From an uncultured Clostridia bacterium (GTDB lineage Bacteria; Bacillota; Clostridia; Christensenellales; Borkfalkiaceae), in the NCBI GenBank assembly GCA_947629345.1, contig CANRDK010000003.1, positions 1-39,343 on the forward strand: a DNA stretch of 39,343 nt. Direction: 5' to 3'. The position numbers were made by a program, and so were the translations under genes. Below, in pieces: positions 39,206 to 39,343 of this stretch (positions within the stretch are counted from its first letter, which is position 1; the number at the start of each line of letters is the position of its first letter). Below the pieces are notes generated by a model. That model saw only the letters and a program-made list of their open reading frames with translations. It was not told where the DNA came from and made no database searches.

Positions 39206-39343
39206 CGTTGCCCACCCCCTACCCCCTCCTCAGGAGGGGGCATGAAGCGTTGGGGCGAAGACGGACCCTCGGCTCCCCTCTTAGGGGAGCTGGCGAGCGT
39301 AGCGAGACTGAGGGGTTTTTGAACCCTATCCCCCGCTGCGCGG
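39206..39343. repeat. Interspersed palindromic repeat, family A, cut by the window end
   Basis: Begins CGTTGCCCACCCCCTACCCC, then CTCCTCAGGAGGGGG, a copy-specific stretch (GCATGAAGCGTTGGGGCGAA), CTCCCCTCTTAGGGGAGCTG and the GCGAGCGTAGCGAGACTGAG part, in the same order and orientation as the copy at 38186-38345. It starts about 20 bases past the regulator stop codon. Confidence 0.85.

Noticed and set aside
1-39343. CRISPR array, phage, insertion sequence or known riboswitch
   Set aside because: I saw no regularly spaced identical repeats with unique spacers, no transposase or integrase, and no leader that fits a riboswitch consensus I know. The 7-bp and 159-bp repeats are simple or coding tandem repeats.

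Overview
The window looks like a chromosomal piece of a Bacillota bacterium, most likely an uncultured gut-type Clostridia lineage. The reasons are strong AGGAGG-like ribosome binding sites, sigma-A type TTGACA/TATAAT promoters, many Cys-lipoproteins, an AgrC/AgrA-type two-component system, BspA-type leucine-rich repeats, and GC-rich interspersed palindromic repeats of a kind I associate with such genomes. The finer taxonomic guess is inference. I see no phage, plasmid, insertion sequence, CRISPR or rRNA.

Layout. 1-2306: repeat debris, a small lipoprotein, a DUF368 (PopT-type) membrane protein, and tRNA-Arg(CCU) divergent from it. 2381-15515: a nearly mirror-symmetric surface-glycan locus. 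A central GHKL kinase / LytTR regulator pair is flanked on each side by a circularly permuted family 3 glycoside hydrolase (GH3) anchored in the membrane at both ends, a small membrane protein, and a lipoprotein with a carbohydrate-binding-like module. 15534-17918: an RlmI-like rRNA methyltransferase, probably read from a leaderless mRNA, facing tail to tail a YqhD/BDH-type iron alcohol dehydrogenase. 18133-35249: a 17-kb leftward unit. Its order of transcription is an InlB-repeat lipoprotein, oppA, oppB, oppC, oppD, oppF, a small membrane protein, and a 2640-residue surface subtilisin with leucine-rich repeats. 35384-38136: a type II (Ca2+-type) P-type ATPase. 38186-39343: interspersed repeats, a short gene whose end runs into a repeat, and a divergent regulator with two helix-turn-helix domains.

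How the genes may work together. The 18-35 kb unit resembles the logic of the lactococcal PrtP-Opp system: an exported protease digests protein at the surface and a five-part Opp importer takes up the peptides. The 2.4-15.5 kb locus resembles a small glycan-processing system on the outer face of the membrane, with a sensor/regulator pair in the middle. No sugar transporter and no agrB/agrD gene is visible beside it, so what the kinase senses and where the released sugar goes are open.

Most other long open frames, including several of 600-1000 codons, lie antisense to these genes and are artefacts of the GC-rich codon pattern.
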